A stretch of DNA of 64,000 bases, taken from contig CM063292.1 in NCBI GenBank assembly GCA_032173965.1, positions 3,486,001 through 3,550,000 on the forward strand, written 5' to 3'. Source of the stretch: Sitta carolinensis (lineage: Eukaryota > Chordata > Aves > Passeriformes > Sittidae). Within the stretch, counting starts at the first letter, position 1. Each line of letters opens with the position of its first letter. The notes below the pieces were generated by a model. That model ran no database searches. It worked only from the letters and a program-made list of their open reading frames with translations, and was not told the DNA's origin. A program made the translations under genes and the position numbers. Shown here one piece after another: positions 11,741 through 25,500 of the stretch.

Positions 11741-14630
11741 CAACTTGTGAAGCTAGGGCCAGAAGTTATTAAAGTAATGGGCAAAGCCTGATGGAACAAA
11801 GCTGATCCAGAACATGGATTGAGGAATATTATGTAACTATCAAATGTTTCCCAAAAGCAAGTGAATAGTGCCCTGAATCTGTGGACACGACATCACCGCC
11901 TCCTAAGAACTTAATTCCCACAGATCCATTGTATCTTGTGATTATTTACAGGGGAGGCACTGAGTGAGATTGTCTCCAAAGCACACGCTGGTTGCAGCCA
12001 TTGGGCTTAGGAAGAGCTGCTGCCTGTCAGGGCTTCAAGAATTGGGTTTATGGGCTTCTCTTTTATTATCTGTGCTCCAAGATGTGAATCCCCATTGAAC
12101 CACCCACGTCTGCATGGGGGAATTGGCTGCTGGAGATGGCTTGGCTTTTTTCAGCAGCACTCCCCTCTCAGGAGAGAGTTTCTGAACCAAGGTGGAAAAG
12201 GATCTTGGAATATTTTGCCTGAGCCACAGATGGAAACATTCAGAACCTCGTTAGAAAAGTACATTTGCTCGTCCTGACAGGTTAATCTGAATGGTAGCTG
12301 TGGGTGACATAGCCCCAGGTAAAACAAAATTCACGTGGCAGTTCAGCAGGAGCAGTTGATTAAAGAATTACCAAATTACCCCCATGAATCTGCATTTCTG
12401 AGGTCCAGCTCTAATTTCTCAGCAGTTAACTTAATGGCCAGCTGAAAGTGCAGTGCTCAGATGATTCAACAGAATATTCCTTCACCATCAATAAACCATA
12501 AACCAGGAGTTAGGAGGAAATTGTGGTACCTATTGGAATTAGCAGGATCTGGGCAAATTACCTGAAATCGTTTCTTTGATGGATGAGACTTCCCCTCCTT
12601 GGCAGACAGCACACATTGTAATTCTTCTGAATATGCTTATTATTTTAAATTGTTTGTTCTATCATTGTCTCAGCAAATGATGGGAAATGGGTTGTCAGGA
12701 ACATATACCTTTGGTTATCCAAACAGCTTGTTTAACCACAAAAAGTGCATCTTTTTCCTGTCCCTGAACAGAAATCGATTATTCCCCTGCAATATTTGCT
12801 AAGTGTTTTCTTGCAAAACATTACAGTTCTGAAAATAAGAATAAAGAGGAATTAGTAACAAGGAAAGCAAGGGTTTCCCAGTCAGATTCTTTGCACACTC
12901 TTATTTCTTGTGGGGAGTCCTCTGCCTTGTTTATTCTAAAATTAAACTATGAATTGCACCCACCACTCTCAGCCCATCCCACGTACCCAGATTTCCTTGG
13001 AGGAAATGAACCTGTAGCTCCCTGCTCCCCTGCGATTTCCATAAACAGGACATAAATCCAGCTGCACGGACTTCACAGCACCAGCCGGGGAGATCGCGTT
13101 AATCATCGACATCTCCCGTGTCTGAGCCGCACAAATCCCTGCAGGTGGCAAATCTCTGACGGTGAGCTCAGCTCTGCCTCCGAGCACCAGGGCAGAGCAG
13201 CAGAGGGAAGGTGCCCTCCTCTCCCCTCCCCAGTTCCCCTCTCCCCTCCCCAATTCCCCTCCCCAGCCACAATGCCCGTTTGTGCCAGCCCCGGAGGAGG
13301 TTTCTGTGTGCTCAAGTGAAGAAATAGCCTGACAGACTGCTGCCCGTGTCTAATCCTGCAAATCAGCCCCAATAATCACCTTAGCTCGCAGCAGATCTAT
13401 TTTTAATGAGTGCCACCCCCAGCTGACTCCGGGCTGCCCGCTCCAGATGTGAGGCCATTGGCTGCTGGCTAATACTGGACTTTCTCTGGGACCCTGTAAT
13501 CCCCCGGGATTATTCAGTGAGATGCTTCCCTCTTCTTTTTACATAACCAAGGGGACCTTTCTTATTTATCATCAGAATGGAGTGGATTCTAAATTCAGGC
13601 CACAAAAGCTGTTTTCTCTGTACACTGATATTTATCCTTTTATAAAGACAATATACTGAACTCGGATAAATAGGCTCCTAATTCTAGGGCTTCCAGCTTT
13701 TCAGTTAGTGTTACAATTAAATCTCGAATAATAATATTTTATTTTTTTTTTTCACAAGATTCAAATTTTCCCTGGGGGGAAATAAAAGCCAGCTTTTACT
13801 CACAGCCCAAACCTTATATAACTCTTCAGGATATGATTCATACTACAACTGCATTGGGTGACAACTGCATTTTGGAAGACACACACACAGACATTGATGT
13901 TGTCTGCCAGCATCTCAATTTTCTTTGAAACACATAAACTCTCACTGCCTTCCTTTGGCTGCAGGAAGAAATCTGTCAATGTTTTTAAAGTTCAGGATGA
14001 AATACCCCTTTTGCCACAAGAACTGAGTGGGAAGATTTTTCCTGTTCCCTGAAGAGCTGTAAGATTTTGGAAGTGTTTCATGTTGTGCATTAAGACAATC
14101 CATCAACACTTTGAAACTCCTCGAAGGAGAGAAATTCAGATTTCTTGTCATCGGTTCTGTGTGGCCAAAAAGTTTCATTCCTGAATTTGAAAACATTTTG
14201 TTCCTATGTGAAGCATCTCATTTTTGAGATGGAGATACCTGAAATATTGGAATGAAAAAATGCCAACTTTCTAAAAACCCGTCAAATTTCTTATTTTGAT
14301 AGTTGTTTAAAATACAATTTTTAAAATTCGTTTAAAAATTTGTCATTTATTAAAGGCAAAATCCAATTAATTTCAGGTAAGAACTTCTCAGGGTGACTAT
14401 TTCTTTGGGAATCAGTAGGGTTGTGCTCTCAGTTACCTGGATTAGAGTGTCCAAATTAAAATGGAGCACTGAGCAGGAGCCAGAGGGAACTCCTAGATCT
14501 TGGTGTGGTGCTCTCAGGGCAGGACCTGGGGGAGAGCAGTGTAGGGCAGCTGAAACACACACTGCCCAGAAATCTTAAAAATATTAAATATTTCTCATGG
14601 TTTAATGAAGGGAAATGCATTATTTCCCTT
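11741..14630. other. Intergenic DNA with a candidate regulatory stretch
   Basis: No coding exon is recognisable. The stretch from about 13,000 to 13,650 is richer in CpG and GC than its surroundings and holds dense transcription-factor-like motifs, including a full MEF2 consensus, CTATTTTTAA, at 13397-13406 and an ATTGG CCAAT-box sequence near 13458. Simple C/T-rich repeats lie at about 13,215-13,265. Regulatory function is inference only. Confidence 0.35.
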
Positions 14631-14631
14631 A

Positions 14632-14703
14632 TTATTATATATTATATTATATTGTTATTATATATTATACTATTATTATTATATAATTACATTATTTTAT
14701 TTT
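14632..14703. repeat. AT-rich TTA/TATA microsatellite
   Basis: The sequence is made almost wholly of ATTATT and ATATTAT steps over about 70 bases. It encodes nothing recognisable. Confidence 0.85.
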
Positions 14704-14985
14704 AAGGAATTTGGAATTTTACAGAGTTAAAATTTATCCTGATTTTGACTGCAATATTTTTAGCTCTTCCTGATTCTCTTTAAAATCCCAATGCAAATAA
14801 AATGGGATCTTTGCTTTACGACCATTCTAGGAGAGAACATGTTCTTAAAACACCCACCCAGTGGATGGCCAGAGGTGTAAACTCAGGCACTTCACACCAG
14901 AGCACTAATGAAATATGAGGGTGTTTGACTCCTGGGATTGCAAACAAAAGCATTTCTGTGATTTCTTGTCTACCCCTGTACTACA

Positions 14986-15150
14986 CCTGCCCATCCCACA
15001 TTCCTGCCCATCCCACACTCCTGCCCATCACAAATTCCTGCCCATCACAAATTCCTGCTCATCCCACACTCCTGTCCATCACAAATTCCTGCCCATCACA
15101 AATTCCTGCCCATCACAAATTCCTGCCCATCCCACACTCCTGCCCATCCT
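14986..15150 (+). repeat. 17-bp minisatellite, about 10 units
   Basis: Ten tandem units start with CCTGCCCATC and end in one of two variants, CACAAATT or CCCACACT. The units are nearly identical, and the variants alternate irregularly along the array. The array makes a chance open reading frame across 14915-15376 because no unit contains a stop in that frame; this is not a gene. Confidence 0.9.
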
Positions 15151-16400
15151 GTCCTGCCCAGTGTCCCTGCAATGCTCCTCCATTGTTGCTTTGTTGCTGC
15201 CAGCCCCAGAGCAGAGCCTGACCCTGCCCTGCCTCTCCAGAGTTCCTCTGAAAGCCTCAGAGCTCAACCCACAGCAGCTGGAGCCCTTGGACAGACAGGG
15301 ACTGCAAAAACAGGTTTCCAAGGAAACCAGAAAAATCAAAAAAATGTCATATTGCTTGATGGAAATATTTAATTAAGCAATTTAACAACTTTCCCTAGGA
15401 TTAGTTTGGTCTCAATAACATTTTTTTTTTTAAATGTTGACCCCTTTTATCCACATTTTTAAAAATACATCACAGATAGTTCATAGGACTTGGGCAAAAA
15501 TACAGCAAAAGTTGCTGGAGATGGACCTTAGATGTCTTGACCTTCCAGAACAAGACTTCATCTCTTAGATTTAAATGTGTTTTTAATGTATAAATTCTGT
15601 GGTTCAGTTTAAGGGTTCAGGTTTTGCCATTAACATGTTTTAATGACTGCAGGGAGTTTCAAGCTTATGGCCTGGATGCACCCCAAAGCTAAATCCAGCT
15701 GAACTGCTCTGTGGGCTTTGTCCTTGATCATCTCCTCATGACAGAGCTGGAGTTTTTTAAGTGTTTTATTTTTTTTTTTTAAAGAAAACCCATTTGGTTA
15801 ATTTTGAAAAGCCAAGTAAAGTATTCTCCCATGATTTGCATTCCACGTTATTTGACCAAAGGCTGGAATAAACAGGGGGTGCAGCAAGGGGTGGTGGTGT
15901 CAGGCAGTGCCTGCTTGGGAAGGGCTGGAATCCCACAGTGCCTGTGAGGAGCTGTCTGAAGCAGCCTTCACACACAGCATCCTTTGCTGCTTCAGCACAA
16001 CCCCTCCTGCAGGAGTTGCTGCCCTGCTCTAATGTGATTTAAAATGAGAAACAGCCATAAACATCTGCTCCATCCCCACCCAGCCTGGCTTTGCTGAGCT
16101 CTGGGGTGTGCTGCAATGAAGGAGCCACCATCTGCTGCAGAGCTCTGGCCCTTTCCACCTTCCTGCCAACACCTCCCAAACCCAAGAAAATCCATGGAAT
16201 GACTGGGGGTGGAGCAGGAGCAAGCAGAGCTGTCCCCTGGTGACACTCACAGCCTCCCACCCACTCCCACCTAAATAAATGAGTGTTCCTGGGGAGCCTC
16301 AGCCTGTGGAGCCAGCCCACAAACATCTGTGCCCCTGGCCACGTTTCCCCCTCCACAGGATCGTGGTGATGTGGGTCAGATTGAGGGAGAACTGATGGGG
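15151..16400. other. Intergenic DNA, nothing recognised
   Basis: No exon, RNA gene or transposon end was recognised. A T run lies at about 15421-15431 and a second T-rich tract at 15768-15781. Confidence 0.5.
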
Positions 16401-16404
16401 GGCT

Positions 16405-16760
16405 CTGGTAAATAGCACACGACACAAAATTTTCTCCAAGCAGTTTGGAGAAATCAACCTGACTCTGTTTATTCAAAAAATGGCTCTTTTTTAATACATT
16501 TTTTGACAGACCGCTGTAATTGGTGAATGAGTGACAGAACTTTTCACCCACATTGATTAAACTAGAGGCACACCACAAGAAAGTCTGTCCTACAGAAAGA
16601 ATTCCAAACACGAGTTTTTGTTATAGAAACAATTCTGATGTTTTGTTCTTTTGTGTGGGGAAGTAGTTTTAGTAACCCAAAACATCAGGATAAAACAGCT
16701 TCAGAAACTCAGAAGCTGCAGGCTTGAAAGAGCCAGACTGCACTGATGGACTCTGAGCTA
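16405..16760 (-). mobile_element. Endogenous retrovirus-type LTR, copy B (diverged)
   Basis: This segment aligns by eye with the LTR at 10807-11150, block for block and in the same order: an ACGACA block, CTGACTCT..TTTATTCAAA (the AATAAA signal on the minus strand), a poly(T)/TTAATACA TATA-like region, a block with TAATTGGT..AATGAGTGACAGAAC, and CAGAAACTCAGAA..GCAGGC followed by CCAGACT. There are many substitutions and small indels, so the copy is old. Both ends are uncertain, and no protein-coding retroviral sequence is attached. Confidence 0.5.
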
Positions 16761-19700
16761 AAGGGGAGGAGGGAACTCCCACTGGGAAAGAGGAAGAAAC
16801 ACAGCCCCAGTTGTTGGAGATATTGGTGTGTTTATGTCAACTTGCTGGTTTTTGAATCATGAGATTCACTGTAAGAGATCTATCAGCTTTTTTTCTGGCT
16901 GCTTCTGGCTATGCTGTTATAAATTTAATGGCTTTGGAGAATGCATAATATCTCCTGCCCTTCCCAGGCAGGCTCCAATCCTAAAACTCATGGTGAGAGC
17001 AGCAAAGGGCAACACAGACCAGTCTGGGGGCTTTGTCCTGCCTGGCCAAAGATTTCCCTCAGTGTTTTGGTTCAGCCTCAAACATTCATTCTGGATCCTG
17101 GTATTTTCTTTTCCCATCAACTTTTGTCAATAATAGAGCTCAGAATGTAATCAGTGACATTCTGTTGTAAGAAAAGTGAATCAGCCAAGAGGAAATCCTT
17201 GGTTAATGGCCTTTTAACCCCCACATAACCTATATACTGAATTAAAAATAAAACATTTGCATGATGGAAATAGAAAGGAATTGTTTGCTTGCCTTTGCTG
17301 TTTGGCTTCCATAAACTGGCTGGGTTGTGCAGAATATTATCATTATTATTCAGTCCCCTCTTCCTGATATTTCACTCTCACAGACCCAAGGGCCTCAGGA
17401 TTTTAGCAGCCCGTTCTCACACGCTAGTTTCAGCCTTAAAATCTCTCTGCTAAGTCAATGTACATAATCCAGTGACAGATTGGGCTCTTACTGTGGAGAC
17501 AGAAGAAATAATCAAGAGCAGGGCAGAAAATCCCAGACACCCATCTGACTTTACTGCCAGGGAAAGCAGACGGTTTAAAAAACTACAGAGAAAATGTCAA
17601 CAAATAGCAATAAAGCAGCGAACCATGGCCCAGAACGGCCTGATCCCTGTGCCAACACAGGGCTTGCCTTGCCCAGCTCAGCTCTAATCTTTCAGCTCTG
17701 TGGTCAGGGAGTGAGGAAATGCAAAGCTGGCACAAGGCTTGCAGAAAAAGGGTTTGAGGTAGCAGAGATGTGTCTCGTCTGGCTCCTCCCTCGCTGCGTG
17801 TTTCCGTGGTGGTGAAGTGGGATCAGTGGTGGAAGGAAGACTTTTTCCCTTTTCATTTTTCAGGGGTTGCTTCTTTTTCAATCTGCCAGGTTTTAAATCT
17901 GCTGTGGCACGTCCAGGCCAGCAGCTCCATGCTGGGAAGGGCTGCAGTGCCCTGACACCCAACTCCCCCTCCCCTCCAAGGATGTCGTGGAGGTGGCACT
18001 CTGCTCCCTGCCACAAACTTGTAATTCCAGTGGAACCTGGCACAGCAGGCACTGATGGATCTCAGTTTCTTCATGCAGGAAAGACAATTCCTTATTCACG
18101 TAGCTCATATTTATAGGAAATATCAGGAGGCACCGTGTTAAACCCAACTGGTTAACAATACACTGAAACTCAGTTTATTGGGCAGCAAATGGCCTTTGTG
18201 CCTGTCCATCAAACCCCTCTACTCCTGGACAATTTACATATCTTCTTCACTGATTTTCGTGGGATAGATTTATTGTTTTTGCAGGTGCAACTTATTTTCC
18301 TCACAAGAATGCATTGCAATGCAAACCGACTTTCATTCCTTTGATTCTTTCACATGGGAACACAAGCTAGCTGCTAGTTTAGCCAGCATAGCAGGGCCTA
18401 AACCATATTTTTGCAAGGTCTTTCCCTTGTAAGGTATCACCTGTATGGAACAGAAACCCACAGGGCAGTGTTTGCACATCCCAAATGTCACCTTGCACCG
18501 TGTCAGCCAGCACTGAACCCCCAGAGCCTGGGCAGGGGATTAAACACAAATGGAAGGGGATTAAAACCAAAAAGTGCAGCCCAGCCCCCTGCTCGGGACC
18601 AGGGGCCACCCCCAGAGAAGCTGCCCCGCTCCCAGCCATGCACACCCAGCAGGGAATGGATCCCAGCTGCTCTGGGCTGGGCATTTCAACTCCAGGCTGG
18701 AGTCCCAGATTTGCTGAGAGAGCTCTCAAGAGCCTGATGCAGTTAAACTCTTCCCTGCTCGCTGTTTTCCGAGTCCAGGGCTGTTCCTTTTGTCCCTCCT
18801 ACATGGAGACAAGAGGAGTTTCCCCCAGGCAGAACATTCAGCCCTTGGAGCCCACGAACTGGTTTTACCCAGGGAATTTCCTTCTCTTCCAGCAGGCGAG
18901 TGCAGGAGCAGAGGAGCAGATCCCTCTGCTGCTCCCACTCCCAAACAAACTGGCATTTGCCACCTTGTCCATTTTCAATCACTTTTCTAAGTGACAAATC
19001 ATCTGTCCAGAGCCTCCAGCGTGTTTGGATGGAAGGAAAGAAAAAAAAAGCATGACAAACCTTCAGTGCAAAGATGCATCTGCAGCTACAGGTGTGATCA
19101 TTACAGCTGGAGAGAAACCAGAGCCCCTCCATCCTTCAGGAATTGAGGGAGCTCAGTGCCTGTGCAGAACCTGATGGACCTGAGAGTTCCCTAAAGAAAT
19201 TAACTGAAAATTCATTTTCTGCAGGCCTCCACTGACTTGGTGTTAATGTTCACCTTCCTCCCCAAGCCCTGCCTGCATTTTGACCTCTATTTTGTGATGT
19301 TGCCTTGCTGTACCAGCATGGCTGTAGGTATTTGCAGCCCTAGACAGACTTTAGTAAATCTCTCCTTTGTTTCTATACTTATTATTTAAATATTTTTAAT
19401 TGGTTTTTTTGGCAGAATGACACAGAACTACCTTTTCAGTTAAGAAATAACAACTATTTTAACAGATTTTGTCTCCTTTGTCTTTTTTTTTTTTTTCATT
19501 TTCTGATCAACAGTAACTTGCTCAGTGTCTTAATGGAAAAAAATGTAGCAGAGAGGTTTCTGCAACCCTCAGAGAGTTCCAATCTTCTTTTTTCTTTCCC
19601 CCTCATTTTCCCCTGTCCCACGTGATTTGGTTTTTCCTCCTCCTCTTCTCATTTTGTTGTTTCCTTTGATTTTCTGTCATCTTCATCTCCCTAGTCTCGA

Positions 19701-22416
19701 GCTGCAGGTGCCCTGCAATATCCCCAGCTGTGTCCCAAAGCTGTGCAGCTGCAGCCAGGGAAAAGAAGCAGGAGGGCTGAGAACCCTGCAGTACAATCCC
19801 TGGGGGAGAGCATCCTCGAGAAACACCCTGTGAATGGAAGCTGAAACCCCGCAAAAAATTACAACCAGAGCAGCTGAGGGGGCGGAGGGTGAACATTTCC
19901 ATTTGGTTTTCACACCTCCTGGACTCTTCCTTCCTCTGAGACCTTTCAAATGGAGTTAAATCTCCTGATCCTCAGGCAGGCACCATTCCCTGTGGTTGTT
20001 ATTTAGCATCCTGCTCTCACAGCTCCTGAAGACACTCCAAGCCCTCTCTGTTTATTCCAAACTCACACAGCAGATGGACACACAGCTCTCCAACGAGCTT
20101 CACTCCAACTCCCACCCTCCAGGTTGGCTTTTTGGGTTGTTTTTAATTTTTAATTTTTTTTTTTTTTTTTTGAGGCAACCCCAGTAATGAAAATAAATGC
20201 CTGGGGCCTGACAGAAAGCAGGCGTTTGATTATATTAACAGCCAGTTTTCCAGCCAGAAGTGATAACAAATTAAATAGCCATCTGAAATGGGGAGTAATA
20301 AACCCAGGAATGCTGGCACCAATTGCCATCTGTGTGTTGCTCACTGAGGATTCAGTCTCCAAAGGGACCTGGATGCATCAAAGTGTGTGACTGAGGGAGA
20401 GGCTGGTTCCAAATCCGTGGAGCAGCAGCAAAGCCCAAAAAAACCCCATAAAAAGAGCACTAAGCCTTGTGTTTAACTACTTTGCTACAACAAAGGCAGA
20501 AAATCCGCTTCAAAATTTAAAATATATATGAACATTTAATATATATATGAACAAACACATCCTTGAGTAAAGCAAGGGATGAGTCACTTCCAGTTTGCTG
20601 TGAGGAATAAATAACATGCTAATAAATAATATTTAAACCTGAAACAATCAAATGGTGGTAAATCAGGGAAAAGCTTGGATATCCATTTCTGATGTGATGG
20701 TTTTAGCAGCCCCCACAAGCAATGTTTCCCCTAAAAGGTGAATTTGTGTCTCTGAGGCTCACAGGCTCCTGTGTAAAAGTTTGCTCTGCACAGCAAAGTG
20801 GGTGAAGAAATACCAGTTGTGACACATAAAATCCCTTTTTGAGGTCTCACAGCTCGCTGTACAGGTGTTCAAGATCTTTGCACAAGAGGTAGATTTGAAA
20901 ATATTTCACCTGAAGACATTGCTGCTAAATTAAGGACAAAGCCAAAACTTGCCAGGTCTACAGGCTGTGAGCAGCATTTTCCTTGTATAGAATATTTGCT
21001 TTTAGGTTTCACAGCAGCAATATCCAATTTAAGCTGAGTAGCCACTACTTTCAATTTAATTCCCCACTCTTTGGTGCTTTCTTCTCTTCCTTTAAATTGC
21101 AGGTCCAGCAAGTTGGCGGCTCCAAGAATTTCAGCCCAAAGGAAATAAAAAAATAACAATAAAAAAATAAATTCAACATTAAGACTCCATCATTACCATG
21201 CAAAGATTAAAAATGTAATCTAAACATACCTTTCAGAACCAAGCAGGAGGTACAGGTGGGGGAACACCTTCATTGTTTTATAAAAAAAATTTGTAAAGAT
21301 TAATTTGTGATTTAGCTGCAGGTGTTGGCAATACTGTTGTTAAGCACCTGCTCCATCCATATGAAACCCTGTCAGTGTGTTTGACTTAAATTTAAGTACA
21401 TGAAAACCCATGTTCCTAAAGAAGAGCTGCTGGGGAGAAACTTCACAGCAAGGCTGAATCTTACATTATTGATCTCCAAACTTCTCCATCAAAATCCCCT
21501 GCTCTGACACAAATGTCATGAAAGACACTGGCATAAATTTTGTATCAGAAAGAAAAGCAATTCTAGCAGGCTTTGATCATAAAGAGAGAATTGCAAAAAT
21601 CTGATAATTTCAAGACTGAAATATATTATTGTATTGTTAGAATGTTCATTTTACTTTTTTTTAAAAAGTGGGTTTTTTAGGGAAAATGCCTTTGGGAGAG
21701 CACAAATGCGAGGTGGCACAGCCTGTGGCAGACCCTGCAACCCCAGAGTGGGATGGGGACTGAGCTGCTCCCTCCCTGCCTGGGTGGCACCAGGCTGTGT
21801 TTGTGAGGCTGCAATGAATGCAGAGTCATTAATCACACTCCTCCTCTGACTCTGCACTGACCAAGAGCACCCGGCCCACGGGCTCTCTGCCTGCTGGGTG
21901 AAGCAGCAGCTCCATGGCTCTCGAGGTGCCCCACAGGGCACAGCTGCCTGCTCCTGCTCTCCCCCCCAGGAGCACTGCTGCTCTCTTCTGGAGTGGGCAT
22001 TGCCATGTTTTCCAGCACCCGTGTCTGTTCTAGCTGAGGCACAGCTGAATCACCCCATCACACAGCACAGGAAAGGTTCCTCTGCTTCCTGGGGTGGGCC
22101 AAAGTGCCCTTGGCTCCCTGATGGACCCACATGGAGTACAGGACTGTCTTCTGCACCTTTGGGGATCCCCTGTACCGATTAACACTATAATACTAAAATA
22201 TAATTACAGTCCTCTCATTCTAAATGTGCCCCATTTGTTTGTTCCTAAGTGAGTTCATCCAGTTTGATTTTATCACCTTTCTGCACTCCTGGCTGTCTTC
22301 TTCTACTTCCCCATGTGCTTTATGGTGTCATTAAGAAAAAAACAACTAGTAAAACCTACTAATGATGTCATCCCCTCTGGCTTTATTACATTTTCCTGAG
22401 TAGATTAAATGAAATA
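16761..22416. other. Intergenic DNA, no gene recognised
   Basis: Only chance frames are present. A poly(T) run of about 20 bases lies near 20152-20172. From 20173 to about 20370 the sequence has a motif-rich, non-repetitive look with GATAA, TTAAAT and CATCTG elements, which is compatible with a conserved non-coding element. A short direct repeat built on ATATATATGAACA lies near 20520-20560. Confidence 0.45.
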
Positions 22417-22598
22417 TCAGGAAAAAATCCTCCCTGTGAGGATGGGGAAGCCAGAGAAGCTGTGGCTGTCTCTGGATCCCTGGAAGTGTCCAAGGCCAGG
22501 TTGGAGCAGTGGAAGGTGTCCCTGCCCATGGCATGGGGTGGGACTGGATGGGCTTTAAAGTTCCCTTCCAACCCAAACCATTCCATGATTCCACAAAT
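22417..22598 (+). mobile_element. CR1 LINE, truncated 3' end
   Basis: Conserved CR1 3' blocks appear in order: GAAGCTGTGGCTG, GGATCCCTGGAAGTGTCCAA, GGCCAGGTTGGA, GGAAGGTGTCCCTGCCCATG, GGGACTGGATGGGCTTTAA, then TTCCCTTCCAACCCAAACCA and a short ATTCCATGATTCCA tail. This is the best-preserved CR1 fragment in the window. It is 5'-truncated and non-coding. Confidence 0.92.
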
Positions 22599-25500
22599 GT
22601 CGATCCTGGAAAAAAAGTTTCTCACGATCCCATAGAGAAGGCGCTCAGCCCAATTTAATTTTTTCTCTGCTGCTGCATTTTATTTCTTTTTAATAGATGG
22701 CCACCAGTTCCAGATGTCTCTAAAATGAGAGCATCTGAGTAATTCTGTACTCCCAAGAATCAGCAGTGTGCAGGCAGAACAGATGGCCATTCCCACAGCT
22801 TTGGATGTACATTCTCCTGACGTGTGAGATGGAGACTGCAGGGCAGGAAAAACAAGGTATTGGGCTTTTTTATTAACTTTATGGGGTGAGTGACACTTTG
22901 CTGGAAGCCAGGCTGTTTCTGGTTGCCATGTGTGCTGCTGCTCATACTTAAATTGGAGGTGAAGTTGTGGAAAGATGTGGGAACTGTCATGATGCAGCAG
23001 ACAGCAGGAGGATGAAAGTCCCTGGTCTAGACAGATGATGATAGAATCACATATTTTTAATTTAGTATTGAAGGACACTTCTATCAGCACCAGCTATCAG
23101 TGGACACATTCTGCTCTGTGACAAAATAACCAATTCTATACAAAGAAGCGGGATTATATAAGGAGAAATGAATGAAAATAAATATAAAAAGAGATATTAT
23201 GGACTTCTTGCATCTAAATGTGTAGATGAAAAGTTTCAGATAGCTTTACATATAAAGAAAAAATATCTAGATAGGCAATCAGTTGTCAAGGTTTTAGTGC
23301 CTTTGTTCCTCTCATTAAATACAGCCACATTTTCTCCTAATTTTCATATTGAAATTAATCATTATTTCATTGAAGTAAAAGTAACAGGAAAATAAATTCA
23401 GCTCTGCCTCAGCTTTGTGATTTAGCACCTTTGACTCACAGCAGATTTTTTCACAAAACCTTTCAACATCTCTGCAGAAAGAAAACCTAAAATCATGGCT
23501 GCACTGGTTTATTCCATGATAAAGTAAAAATGTCTCTGTTTCCAGCAGAATTCTCCAATCTCTGATATATTACTCGAAGCACACACATTTGGATAATTTT
23601 ACATATTTTAAACATTCCTCCTTGGCATGTTAGCCCAATTTCCTTTAGTAATCTACCCTGCTAATTCACCTTGGTGCTGAGTGATGTCTACACGAGTTAT
23701 TCCCACGAACTCAGCTCCCTGATTTCTGAAGCTTTCTCCTGATATAACTCATTCACTCTAAAAACTGGACACTTTAAATGGAAAGCTTTAGAAGTTAAGT
23801 TCCTTGTGCTGCAGTTCCAGCCAGGAGGACCCTAAATCTTGCTCCAGGGCTCTCTCTGAGGTGGTGCTGACATACGAATGGGTGAACGTTTCTTGCTGCT
23901 GTCTCCCATACATAATGTTGGCAGCAATGTGCAGGGCCATGTCTTTGAGGCTGGGAGAGTGAGAGCCAAGAGCACCCTGAGAGTGCTTCCAGCACAGCCA
24001 CAATGCACATTCTCAGTTAATTTGATAAAGATCGTTTTTAGTGCTGGCCTTTTCCTGCCAGCATTTTGTGTTGGGAATTATTAGCTCCAGCACCGACCAC
24101 AGGAGCACACTGGGCCAGGCAGCCCCTGCTCTACAGGCTCAGCAGAACTCTGGGGTGCCTGAACTGTTGCAAATTCCTTCAGGGACTGATCCTTCCCTTG
24201 GCTGACACCCAAATTTCCATCAGTCCTGAGAGAGCAGGATAAGGCTCTGGTTTTTTGGCCCCAATCCACAAGGAGCCTGCACAACCCCATGGGTTCCCAT
24301 CTTTGCCATCTGAATTACTTTGGTGCCTGTAGCTCAAGGGTGTAAAGAATGTTGTAGAAAGTCTCTTGAAACATGCAGAGAGTAATAAAGGTGCTGGGAG
24401 AGCTGGGAATCATCTCTTAGAAGGCATCCTAGACACCAAAAGCAGTTGTTGAGCTGTAACTGCACAGCATGATTCTCCTGACTGCTCTGCTCCTTGCAGC
24501 TCTCCCCAGCCACTGCCCAAGGGTAAGAATGGCAGAAGGGAGTCTGAAAACTGGAAAAAAACCTGACAACTCCTTGTTTCTCTCTTACTAAGGAGAGTTC
24601 AGCCCTGGCAGCACAGGAATGGATCCATTGGTGGGCACGGGGTGTTCCCAATGATCCCTGTGGCAGCACAGAGGGGATGGGCAGCCAGGGGAGAACTTGC
24701 ACAGGTGCCTGGTAGGAATGGGGGGAAATAAGGGTTTAAATCCTGCTTTGGGAGCAGGTGTGTGGCCTCTGGAGATTATTCCATCCCTATTTCCACTGCT
24801 CTGTGTCCAGTGCAGCTGGGAGGTTCCTGCAGCCCCTGCAGGCACAGAGGTTCTGTGATGCAGTTTCTCCCAAGGTGAGCCTCTCCCAGCCACTGGGGAT
24901 ACATGGATGGTGTCAACCATTCCCATGCTCCTCAAGCAAGTCATTAATGTAAAGTCAAGCTTTAAGTACCTCCTCCCTCAGTTTCATAAAAATATTGGTG
25001 ATAAACTGTCAGGTACCCAGAGGTCTGTGGGACAGTCTCCAAAATGTTTTACAATGACTTTTCTCCTATTTACTCCAACCCACAAATGATTTTCAGTCCC
25101 ACTGCTGTTTATAAACCCCCACAGTCACGCTGTGCTCATCCTCATGAAAACAACCACAACACAGGCACGTTTCCCAGCACATGCATTTTTTTTGCCAGTG
25201 TGTGGCTTATGATGTGGCTACTTGCCAGGCTGCTGGCATTTCAAAATTCATCCCATTCCCCTTCTTCTGTCCCTCTGAGGTGTTCACATCAGGCTGAAAT
25301 TAAAATCTAGGTATTTTCATTTTGCTCCATTATGTTATTTATTTTAGAAGTATGTCTAAGGAAGGAAGGGGGAAAAAAGAAACTTTTATTTTTTAATTTG
25401 GAGCAAACAACGTACTCCTGATCTGCCTGCTTTCATTTTTTTTATTTTTTTTATTTTTTTTTTATTTTACAATCCCATTACTTAATATGGATAGACACAA

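Noticed and set aside
14915..15376. 153-codon proline/histidine-rich frame
   Set aside because: Most of it is the 17-bp tandem repeat read in frame.
16039..16611. 190-codon open frame on the minus strand
   Set aside because: It overlaps the LTR at 16.4 kb, has no recognisable domain and does not resemble retroviral proteins.
18485..18994. 169-codon frame on the plus strand
   Set aside because: No homology is recognised, the composition is ordinary for GC-rich intergenic DNA, and competing frames overlap on both strands.
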